Source of the DNA: CAWFFV01 sp963814985
GTDB taxonomy: Bacteria > Chloroflexota > Ktedonobacteria > Ktedonobacterales > Ktedonobacteraceae
DNA: 9,352 nucleotides
Direction: 5' to 3'
Assembly: GCA_963814985.1 (NCBI GenBank)
Contig: CAWFFV010000066.1
Span: forward strand, 1 to 9,352
The notes beneath the pieces were generated by a model that ran no database searches, was not told the DNA's origin, and saw only the letters and a list, made by a program, of their open reading frames with translations. Position 1 is the first letter of the stretch. Each line of letters starts with the position of its first letter. Below, in pieces: positions 1 to 5,793 of the stretch. A program made the position numbers and the translations under genes.

Positions 1-20
1 TATATTTAAGGAGAATATTA

Positions 21-445
21 ATGTTTGGACTTAACCAAACCAAGAGATGCTCATATTGATGAGCGACTACGCACTGAAGCTATGATATGGTTCAGTACAG
101 TGCGATCTAATGGGCATCCACACACTGTACCTGTATGGTTTCTCTGGGATGGTGAGACCATCCTCATTTTTAGTCGACCCTACACCCAGAAAACTTCGTA
201 ATCTGCGACACAGCGGCCATGTAATGCTTGCCTTAGATACAGCAAAACAGGGAGGCGATATTGTCATGATCGAAGGGGAGGCAACCTTGCTTGAAGGCAC
301 AACGTTTGGCATGAAGATGCCTGTGTTTGCCGAGAAATATGCAAAATTGATAGCCCGTTTAGGACAAACTCCTAATAGCCTGACCAGAATGTATTCAGAG
401 GTCATTCAGGTGATACCCACAAAATTTTTAGGGCATGGTGTGTAA
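21..445 (+). pseudogene. PPOX-class (F420/flavin-dependent type) oxidoreductase, frameshifted
   Basis: A small split-barrel protein of the pyridoxamine-5'-phosphate-oxidase-like class, close in pattern to the Rv3369-type probable F420-dependent enzymes. The reading starts at ATG 21 (MFGLNQT), 7 bases after an AAGGAG at 9-14. It shifts by one base near 39-45 into a frame reading DAHIDERLRTEAMIWFSTVR and HTVPVWFLWDGETILIFS. It shifts again at the A run 190-193 (four A where three restore the frame) into KLRNLRHSGHVMLALDTAKQ, ending at TAA 443-445. The restored product is about 140 aa, the usual size for the family. The VPVWFLWDGETILIFS strand pair and the QKLRNLRH cofactor-phosphate segment are typical. 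The family reduces substrates with F420 or flavin in the cytoplasm; the substrate is unknown here. Both shifts are single bases, so sequencing error is as likely as decay. An internal ATG at 110 would give only a C-terminal fragment. Confidence 0.82.
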
Positions 446-481
446 CTGAAACGCATCTCTTTTCGTGCCGTCTGTGTAGCA

Positions 482-498
482 CCAGAACAAAATTCTGG
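482..498. other. Inverted repeat between PPOX and ALDH genes
   Basis: CCAGAA (482-487), loop CAAAA, TTCTGG (493-498) form a perfect 6-bp stem 37 bp after the PPOX stop. No T run follows on the plus strand, so a classic intrinsic terminator is not supported. It could be a weak terminator, an operator or chance. Confidence 0.3.
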
Positions 499-551
499 AG
501 GATGAAAGCTTTCCTGGTGGCCGGAGAGAAACCCTTTGGGCAGAGGTCTAC

Positions 552-577
552 AATACTTCAAGTATTTTTGCGCAAAA
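552..577. promoter_or_regulatory. Two adjacent palindromes ahead of the aldehyde dehydrogenase
   Basis: AATACTT-C-AAGTATT (552-566) is followed directly by the perfect 12-bp palindrome TTTTGCGCAAAA (566-577). This abuts the ribosome binding site AAGGAG (576-581) of the ALDH gene at 592. The position suits a repressor operator or an mRNA structure covering the ribosome binding site. TACAAT at 549-554 could serve as a -10 element, but no good -35 lies ahead of it. Function is inferred from position only. Confidence 0.35.
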
Positions 578-591
578 GGAGAAGCAGTTTT

Positions 592-2034
592 ATGGCTATA
601 CAAGTTCCACACCAGGAGAATGTTGTTGCAATGCTAATTGATGGTAGACCAGTGACTACCAGCGAAACATTTACCGTGTATCATCCCTCAGATGCGCATG
701 TCGTAGCACACGTTGCTAAAGGTACCTCTTCTGAGATTGACATGGCGTTGGCCGTAGCAAGCCGTACATTCAAGTCCTGGTCACAGCAGCCAGCCTATGC
801 CCGTGCGCGTATCCTCACTACAGTCGCTGATCGCTTATCGGCTGATGCCGAGATTTTGGCATACCATGACCACTGAATTTGGCAAGCCTATCACTGAGAG
901 CCGGGTGAAGTTGCTCGTGTCGTTGAATTATTGCAATATGCGGCTGAAGAAGCCAAACGTATTACGGGAGAAACTATCCACTGGAAGCTCTCACGAATGG
1001 TGTCGGACGCTTTGGGTTTACACTACGTGAGCCAATAGGCGTTATTGCCGCCATTACGCCCTTTAATTTCCCTTTGGAACTCGTTGCTCACAAAATTGCT
1101 CCCGCTATTGGTGTTGGGAATACTGTGGTCTTGAAGCCTGCGAGTGCCACACCGCTGACATCTCTACGCTTTGCACAGCTATTTCTGGAAGCAGGTTTGC
1201 CGCCAGGTGTATTGAACGTGGTGACCGCTGGAGGCGCTACTGCCGAACAACTCATTACGGATAGCCGTGTAGCAATGGTAAGTTTTACTGGGAGTGCACC
1301 TGTTGAGACGCATTCGGGCACTTGCTGGCCTCAAACGTGTTACCCTGGAACTTGGCTCCAATTCAGCGACCATTGTTCACAGTGATGCTGACATACAAGC
1401 CGCAGCTGTCGCTTGTTCTAAGGCTGGCTACGCCTTCGCAGGTCAAGTGTGCATCTCACTGCAACGTATCTACGCTCATCGGGAGATACTCGATGCCTTT
1501 CTGAGCAAGTTTGTTCCTCTAGTACAGGCACTGCGTGTGGGTGATCCCTTTGAGCCACACACGGACGTTGGTCCCATGCTCACAGAGAATGAGGCTAAGC
1601 GTGCTGAGAACTGGATACACGAAGCGGTGGCACAAGGCGCACAGATCATCTCTGGCGGGACACGTCGTGGAACATTCTTGACACCAACAATTCTTACAAA
1701 TGTTTCTCCAACCATGCGTGTTGTTTGTGAAGAGGTTTTTGCTCCCATCGTCTCCATAACAGCCTATGATACTTTCGATGAGGCTATTACTCTGGTAAAT
1801 GAGAGCAAATTCGGTCTCCAGGCAGGGGTTTTCACCAAAGACATCGGGTGTGCATTCAAGGCAGCCAAAGAAATTAACGTTGGTGGTGTGATCATCAATG
1901 ATACCTGCCGTTATCGCGCTGATCATATGCCATATGGGGGAGTCAAACAGAGCGGTATTGGTCGTGAGGGTGTAAAATATGCAATGGAGGAGATGGCAGA
2001 GACCAAGGTGGTGATATTTAATCTCAATACGTGA
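592..2034 (+). pseudogene. NAD(P)-dependent aldehyde dehydrogenase, four frameshifts
   Basis: Oxidises an aldehyde to the acid with NAD(P)+ in the cytoplasm. ATG 592 (MAIQVPHQENVVAML) follows AAGGAG at 576-581. The family is clear from EFGKPITESRG, ITPFNFPLELVAHKIAP (Rossmann entry), LKPASATPLTS, SFTGSAPVG, the general-base Glu in TLELGSN (codon 1348-1350), the catalytic Cys in AGQVCISLQRI (codon 1450-1452), CEEVFAPIVS and MPYGGVKQSGIGREG. The wording GQVCIS-QRIY plus INDTCRYRADHMPYGG resembles the lactaldehyde/y4uC-like ALDH subgroup rather than betaine or retinal dehydrogenases; the substrate is not known. The frame breaks near 862 (+1), at G run 903-905 (-1), at G run 1014-1016 (-1) and at 1304-1309 (+1 or -2). 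Restored length is about 480 aa, full size for the family. The half from 1310 to 2034 is open. No active-site residue is lost, so sequencing indels are plausible. Confidence 0.9.
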
Positions 2035-2064
2035 AACAACCTTGTTTTCCTCTCCTCTAGCTAT

Positions 2065-2093
2065 TTGACTCTCTTCGATGATTACTGTATACT
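2065..2093 (+). promoter_or_regulatory. Sigma70-like promoter of the mbtH-thioesterase operon
   Basis: TTGACT (2065-2070), a 17-bp spacer and TATACT (2088-2093) each match the vegetative consensus at 5 of 6 positions. Transcription would start near 2100, leaving a leader of about 90 nt before the GTG start of the MbtH-like gene at 2190. It lies 31 bp after the ALDH stop, so the downstream pair probably forms its own transcription unit. Confidence 0.6.
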
Positions 2094-2189
2094 TTGTTCA
2101 GGAGTTGTCAGGTGGAGCACATGGCATGTTCTATTTACATTTATTTCACCTGCGCTCTAGCAAAATTCTTAAATGAGGAAAATAGTACA

Positions 2190-2416
2190 GTGAGCAGAGA
2201 CGAACAAGAAGATACGACTATTTACAAGGTCGTCCTCAATCACGAGGAGCAATAGGCTCGATATGGCCCGCTGATCGAGAGAATCCTCCTGGCTGGCAAG
2301 ATGCAGGCAAAAGTGGATTGAAAGCCGAATGTCTTGCTTATATTAAAGAGGTGTGGACAGATATGAGACCTCTCAGTTTACGCAAAAAGATGGAAGAGTC
2401 TGCGCGTAATTCATAG
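2190..2416 (+). pseudogene. MbtH-like NRPS accessory protein, one frameshift
   Basis: A small protein that binds and activates or stabilises adenylation domains of non-ribosomal peptide synthetases. From GTG 2190 it reads MSRDEQEDTTIYKVVLNHEEQ and hits TAG at 2253-2255. One base later in phase it reads SIWPADRENPPGWQDAGK, then KAECLAYIKEVWTDMRPLSL and a KKMEE tail, stopping at TAG 2414-2416. One missing base at 2253-2257 (a Tyr codon before GlySer) restores a 75-aa protein, the normal MbtH size. The family signature N-x-E-x-Q-x-S-x-W-P, the PGW and the WTDMRP motif, with the three conserved Trp, are all present. A GAGG at 2175-2178 precedes the start. An in-frame ATG at 2121 with a nearby GGAG would add 23 residues that do not look like the family, so GTG 2190 is preferred. 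It sits 82 bp ahead of a type II thioesterase, its usual partner in NRPS clusters. Confidence 0.87.
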
Positions 2417-2498
2417 TCAGGCCTCTTATGGGAGATGATCTTCTCGTCATTTATCGTGTAGCACAACAACCATATCTTATAAAGAGAAGCTGTTACAT

Positions 2499-3251
2499 AT
2501 GTTAACTCCACTTCCACCCAGTCCTTGGATGCCTTTTCGTCAGCAGCGGCAGGGGGAGAGTTCTCTTCGTCTCTTCTGTTTTTCCTATGCCGGAGGAAGC
2601 GCATCGATTTTTCGGAAATGGCAGAGGGATTTTCCCTCTGATATCGAAGTGTGCCCCATTCAACTCCCAGGACGGGAAAACCTCATCAAGGAAACACCTT
2701 TTTCATCCCTTCCAGAACTTATCCAGACGCTGTCAGATGTCCTTCAACCTTTTTGGATAAAAGGTTTGCCCTTTTGGACATAGTCTGGGGGGACTCATCA
2801 GTTTTGAGTTTGCCCGCTTCCTGAGAAAAGAATATAACCTCTGTCCTTCTCATTTATTTTTGTCTAGTTGCTCTGAGCCACAGCAGATGGATTAAGATGC
2901 AAATCTTTACCGCCTACCCAATGACGAGCTTATTCGTCAGGTCCATCGCCGCTATAATGTATTCCGCTTGAAATACTGAAAACCCCTGAATTTCTGGAAC
3001 TTTTGCTTCCTATTTTGCGAGCGGACTTTACACTTGTCGGAACCTATGTCTATCAAGCTGAAGAGCCCTTTGGCTGTCCGATTACCGCATTTGGAGGGTT
3101 GCAGGATAAAAGCACAACACGCGATAAGATTGCCGCATGGGCTAACCATACACGGAATAGCTTTGCCCTCCATATGCTTCCTGGTGATCATTTCTTCTTG
3201 CGTGGTACTCAACAGCAGATAATACAAACCATAACGCAAAACCTCATCTGA
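2499..3251 (+). pseudogene. Type II thioesterase (NRPS/PKS editing, GrsT-like), disrupted
   Basis: A stand-alone alpha/beta-hydrolase that removes misprimed acyl groups from carrier proteins of peptide or polyketide synthetases. ATG 2499 begins MLTPLPPSPWMPF, then LRLFCFSYAGGSASIFRKW and IEVCPIQLPGRE, both family hallmarks. The frame slips at T run 2750-2754 and T run 2772-2775 (one T short in each), then gives FGHSLGGLISFEFARFLR with nucleophile Ser at 2782-2784. An in-frame TAA lies at 2893-2895 (QMD-stop-DANLYRLPNDEL). A further missing base near 2959 restores NGIPLEILKTPEFLELLLP. The end reads FGGLQDKST (Asp codon 3105-3107) and MLPGDHFFL (His codon 3189-3191), stop 3249-3251. The triad Ser-Asp-His is complete and restored length is about 251 aa, normal for the family. 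Three homopolymer-type slips suggest sequencing error, but the TAA needs a separate substitution, so decay is possible. It ends 2 bp from the convergent RidA gene. Confidence 0.88.
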
Positions 3252-3253
3252 GA

Positions 3254-3643
3254 TCAGGAAGGGAGAGGCGCCATTGCCTCTACTTCCACCAGAATACTGG
3301 GATCAATTAACTTGCTTACTTCTACCATAGAGGTGGCGGGACGAATTCCCTGAAAGACCTCACCATGAGCACGTCCCACCTCCTCCCAACGAGAAATATC
3401 TACAACATAGATACGCGTCTGAACTACATCCTGCAGTGTTGCTCCAACTCTCTGGAGTGCAAGCCTGATGCGCTCCAAAATCTCTTTTGTCTGACCATAG
3501 GCATCACCCGGACTCAAAGCTGTTCCATCTGGTCCAGTGGCAGTAGTGCCAGAAACAAAAATGAAATTGCCTGCACGTACTGCTCGTGAGTAGCCTACAA
3601 GTGGTTCCCACGGAGAGCCAGACGAGATCAATTGTCTAAACAT
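3254..3643 (-). CDS. RidA family (YjgF/YER057c/UK114) protein
   Basis: An intact 129-aa protein, the usual length for this trimeric cytoplasmic family. Members hydrolyse reactive enamine/imine intermediates released by PLP enzymes or act in specific catabolic steps. Visible blocks are YSRAVRAGNFIFVSGTTATG (residues 19-38), GQTKEILERIRLALQRVGAT, VVQTRIYVVDISRWEEVGRAH and GIRPATSMVEVSKLIDP with the active-site Arg of the R-P-A-x-T/S-x-V motif, followed by VEVEA with the conserved Glu. ATG 3641-3643 is preceded on the minus strand by GAGAAGG about 9 bases upstream, supporting the start. The wording MVEVSKLIDPSILVEVEAMA points to a divergent RidA-like subgroup rather than E. coli RidA, so no symbol is given. 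It is one of only two undamaged genes here. It converges with the thioesterase (2-bp gap) and has no visible terminator. Confidence 0.92.
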   Translation of the reverse strand: MFRQLISSGSPWEPLVGYSRAVRAGNFIFVSGTTATGPDGTALSPGDAYGQTKEILERIRLALQRVGATLQDVVQTRIYVVDISRWEEVGRAHGEVFQGIRPATSMVEVSKLIDPSILVEVEAMAPLPS

Positions 3644-3683
3644 GTTTAAAACCTTCTCTCGTGAATATTTCCTTACTCTGAGT

Positions 3684-3712
3684 AGTATATCTCATCAGGA
3701 GATATCTGCCAC
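3684..3712 (-). promoter_or_regulatory. Candidate promoter with overlapping inverted repeat for the RidA gene
   Basis: On the minus strand TATACT (3689 to 3684) is preceded, 17 bp away, by GTGGCA (3712 to 3707), a 4 of 6 match to a -35. The perfect inverted repeat ATATCTC-ATCAG-GAGATAT (3687-3705) overlaps the -10 and the spacer, a classic position for a repressor operator. The predicted leader is about 34 nt. No regulator gene lies next to it, so the binding protein is unknown. Confidence 0.35.
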
Positions 3713-3730
3713 TGCCAACAAAACCTACGA

Positions 3731-3745
3731 AGCGCCTGTGGCGCT
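3731..3745. other. GC-rich hairpin AGCGCC-TGT-GGCGCT
   Basis: A perfect 6-bp GC-rich stem with a 3-nt loop in the divergent region between the RidA gene and the kinase array. No T tract follows on the plus strand; on the minus strand a TTTT comes 7-8 bases later. It could be a weak terminator or chance. Confidence 0.25.
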
Positions 3746-3802
3746 GAGGAATCTGGAAAAGAGACCTGAAATAGTTATAGTTTGAGTGAATGAACAGAGC
3801 CA

Positions 3803-3894
3803 GAGAAACTGAAATTCGTTGCCGGGCAGGATCTTTCGAAGATGAAATAGGTAAAGTGGTCTACCAGGCATTGATTATCAGCAATAGATATGTA
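3803..3894 (+). pseudogene. Degenerate tail of a lost upstream kinase-TPR unit
   Basis: This stretch aligns, at what I judge to be around three quarters identity, with 5641-5727, the spacer that follows kinase 1. Shared blocks include GAAACT.AAATT, GAAGATGAAA, TCTACCA and TATCAGCAATAGAT. In the downstream copy the block reads as an open tail (..KMKQMDLPAIVYQQ, stop). Here the same reading is broken by a TAG and one shift (KMK-stop, then LPGIDYQQ-stop). It is best explained as the 3' end of a further array unit whose kinase body has been lost. No functional product is expected, but the block still carries the putative kinase 1 promoter. Confidence 0.6.
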
Positions 3895-3900
3895 TATAAT
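3871..3900 (+). promoter_or_regulatory. Putative promoter of kinase 1
   Basis: TTGATT (3871-3876), an 18-bp spacer and a perfect TATAAT (3895-3900). A related arrangement, TTGTCT (5706-5711), 16 bp and TATATT (5728-5733), lies at the matching place upstream of kinase 2. Transcription would start near 3907 and leave a long leader of about 275 nt before ATG 4183. Confidence 0.45.
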
Positions 3901-3906
3901 AAGAAC

Positions 3907-4169
3907 AAACTTTTTGTTAATGCTATGTAATCCGCATTTCGTAGTCTCGGAGAACACTTTTCGAAGATATTACAAAGTGCCCAGAGAGCAACAGTTTATG
4001 CTCGAGAGGCCTACTAAAATTGGATGGCGAGTTTTTATGAAGATAGATTTCGATAACAGCCTTCCTCCACACTTTTTAGATGCCAAAAAACAGGTAAAAG
4101 ATGTAATAATGCATAAAGACCACTTTCCGAAGGGCGGAATATAGGATGGGATGAGCAAAAAAACTTTTT
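3907..4169 (+). other. Leader segment unique to unit 1, flanked by AAACTTTTT direct repeats; possible 84-aa ORF
   Basis: Kinase 2 has a single AAACTTTTT (5738-5746) between its promoter-like block and its start. Kinase 1 has two, at 3907-3915 and 4161-4169, with about 245 bp between them. An open frame (3890-4144, 84 aa; central part YYKVPREQQFMLERPTKIGW and KIDFDNSLPPHFLDAKKQ) covers most of it. I do not recognise the protein, none of its ATGs has a good ribosome binding site, and its first residues overlap the promoter block. It is therefore weakly supported as a gene. The rest of the region 3644-4182 holds only the sites listed separately. Confidence 0.35.
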
Positions 4170-4182
4170 CAAGGAACGTTAT

Positions 4183-5568
4183 ATGCACGATGGACGCTAT
4201 GCTATTGGGCGACAGATCGGCAACTATCAGCTAATTGCGAAGATCAACAGCGGCGCATATGGTTCGGTGTACCAGGGACGACATTACATATTTGAAGGTG
4301 GTCCTGTGGTGGCACTCAAGCGGTTATATGTCGATATCAATTCTCCCGAGCAACAAAAAGAATTTGTTCAAGAGGCGCGTATCCTGCATAAGCTTAAACA
4401 TCCGCATATTTTAACTATTATTGATGCAGGCATCGCTGAAAGCGTACCTTATCTAGTAATGGAATATATGGCGGGTGGCTCGCTACAGGAGAAGTTCCAC
4501 CAGCGGGGAGGGCGTCCTTTTGCACTCAAGGAAGCCCTGATCATCCTTTCACAATTAGGGGCAGCGCTACACTATGCACATCAGCATAATGTGGTGCATC
4601 GTGATCTCAAGCCTGGCAATATTCTGTTTACCGGACAGGGGAAAGTGTGTCTGGCAGACTTTGGTCTCTCGGTTGTGTTGACAACGGCGAAGACAGGAAA
4701 TATTGGGCCTCGCGGCACACCATCCTATATGGCTCCAGAACAATTTGAAGGGAAGTTAAGTGCCAAGAGTGATCAATATGCCTTAGGATGCATCTGCTAT
4801 GAGCTGCTTACGGGCCGGAAGCCGTTTCAGGTACCTAATCCAAGTCTCGAAGCGATGTGGTACCAGCATACGAAAGTTACTCCTACGCCGCCTCGGCAGT
4901 TTAACCCGACACTACCTCCTGCTGTAGAACAGGCGATTCTTACGGCTATGGCGAAGGATCGAAATGGACGGTATCGCGATGTCAGTGCATTTTTGAGCGC
5001 TCTAGGTGCTGCATCTATGGTGAATGCAGTTCTGCCTACACCACCAGCCATGCCAATAGAACCAATGCGTTCTTTAGCTACAGCCTATTGCATACCATCA
5101 GCCACGTCAACAGAGCCAATGCGTTCTTCAGCTACAGCCTATCGCATACCATCAGCCACGTCAACAGAGCCAATGCGTTCTTCAGCTACAGCCTATCGCA
5201 TACCATCAGCCACGTCAACAGAACTGATGCATTCTTCAACTACAATGAAAAGTGCTGATGCCTATCGCAAGCAGGGGGACGGGTTGAGGAAGCATAAGCG
5301 GTATGAACACGCATTGGCAGCTTATGAGCACGCACTACATGTCAACCCCATCCACGCCATGGCTTCCTACGGTAAGGGTCTTGTGCTCTATGAGCTAAAA
5401 AGGTACAAGGAAGCTTTGGATGCCTATGAACATGCATCGCGTGTTGATCCCAACAATGCCGAGGCCTACACCAGCAAAGGCCAGGTACTCTATGATCTAA
5501 AGAGATATGGGGAAGCTCTGGCGGTCTACCAACAAGCATTGCTGGTCAATCGCCAGGGTTCAGGATAA
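4183..5568 (+). CDS. Hanks-type Ser/Thr protein kinase with C-terminal TPR repeats (unit 1, intact)
   Basis: A 461-aa cytoplasmic signalling kinase with no transmembrane segment. Kinase domain about 15-280: glycine loop INSGAYGSVY (21-30, with Asn22 in place of the first Gly), Lys46 (VALK), Glu64 (FVQEARIL), HRDLKPGN (139-146), DFG (159-161), GTPSYMAPE (178-186) and SDQYALGC. All catalytic residues are present, so activity is expected. A Pro/Ser/Thr linker about 287-356 holds three 18-aa repeats. Three 34-residue TPRs follow (about 357-458: e.g. KRYEHALAAYEHALHVNP, KRYKEALDAYEHASRVDPNN), probably a protein-binding scaffold. ATG 4183 follows AAGGAAC at 4171-4177; the ATATGCACGAT context is shared by all three units, confirming the start. 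A second, out-of-frame half TPR lies after the stop. The kinase/TPR fusion and C-lobe wording fit Ktedonobacteria. Confidence 0.95.
   Translation: MHDGRYAIGRQIGNYQLIAKINSGAYGSVYQGRHYIFEGGPVVALKRLYVDINSPEQQKEFVQEARILHKLKHPHILTIIDAGIAESVPYLVMEYMAGGSLQEKFHQRGGRPFALKEALIILSQLGAALHYAHQHNVVHRDLKPGNILFTGQGKVCLADFGLSVVLTTAKTGNIGPRGTPSYMAPEQFEGKLSAKSDQYALGCICYELLTGRKPFQVPNPSLEAMWYQHTKVTPTPPRQFNPTLPPAVEQAILTAMAKDRNGRYRDVSAFLSALGAASMVNAVLPTPPAMPIEPMRSLATAYCIPSATSTEPMRSSATAYRIPSATSTEPMRSSATAYRIPSATSTELMHSSTTMKSADAYRKQGDGLRKHKRYEHALAAYEHALHVNPIHAMASYGKGLVLYELKRYKEALDAYEHASRVDPNNAEAYTSKGQVLYDLKRYGEALAVYQQALLVNRQGSG
5062..5247 (+). repeat. 54-bp in-frame tandem repeat in the kinase 1 linker
   Basis: Three 54-bp units (5062-5115, 5116-5169, 5170-5223) plus a diverged partial fourth encode the 18-aa motif PMRSSATAYRIPSATSTE. 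Units 2 and 3 differ by one base (final GAG/GAA); unit 1 differs from unit 2 by two bases (TTA/TCA and TGC/CGC). Kinases 2 and 3 have only one short equivalent (PIEPMRLATMK), so the expansion is specific to unit 1 and recent. It adds Ser/Thr residues between kinase and TPR domains and is a candidate for length variation. Confidence 0.93.
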
Positions 5569-5722
5569 TGTACTCACTGATCTGAAGAGATACAGGGAGG
5601 TCCTGGTGGTCTGCAATCATGCAAAATTCTTCATGGCAACCGGGAAACTCAAATTTGTTGCTGAGCAGGGTATTTGGAAGATGAAACAGATGGATCTACC
5701 AGCTATTGTCTATCAGCAATAG
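5569..5722 (+). pseudogene. Out-of-frame TPR remnant and ancestral tail after kinase 1
   Basis: Directly after the kinase 1 TAA, in another frame, the sequence reads VLTDLKRYREVLVVCNHA, the helix pair of a TPR. It continues as an open tail (KFFMATGKLKFVAEQG, then WKMKQMDLPAIVYQQ) to TAG 5720-5722. The same stop plus half-TPR arrangement follows kinase 3, so the truncation is older than the duplications. The tail end matches the degenerate block at 3803-3894. It is probably not translated, although it is open from within the kinase 1 3' end. Confidence 0.6.
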
Positions 5723-5733
5723 ATGTGTATATT
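5706..5733 (+). promoter_or_regulatory. Putative promoter of kinase 2
   Basis: TTGTCT (5706-5711), 16-bp spacer, TATATT (5728-5733), at the place matching the kinase 1 promoter. The ribosome binding site CAGGAA lies at 5780-5785, before ATG 5794. Its match is weaker than that of unit 1. Confidence 0.35.
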
Positions 5734-5793
5734 AAAAAAACTTTTTACTGACGTTATATCATAGGTAAGAAGTATTTTCTTCAGGAACGTTAT

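Noticed and set aside
502..591. Extension of the aldehyde dehydrogenase upstream to ATG 502
   Set aside because: The extra 30 residues do not resemble ALDH, and the AAGGAG at 576-581 points to ATG 592.
406..612. 68-aa minus-strand ORF
   Set aside because: It lies across the PPOX 3' end and the intergenic palindromes, has no ribosome binding site and no recognisable content.
2034..2051. GAAACA-ACC-TTGTTTT hairpin as the ALDH terminator
   Set aside because: The stem is short and A/T only, with a very small loop and a pyrimidine-mixed tail, so an intrinsic terminator is not supported.
2121..2189. In-frame ATG 2121 with a nearby GGAG as the start of the MbtH-like gene
   Set aside because: It would add 23 residues (MACSIYIYFTCALAKFLN...) unlike MbtH N-termini and make the protein longer than the family norm; GTG 2190 gives the usual size. 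It stays a formal alternative.
5062..5247. CRISPR-like array at the 54-bp repeats
   Set aside because: The units are directly contiguous with no spacers, in frame inside a coding gene, and no cas genes are present.
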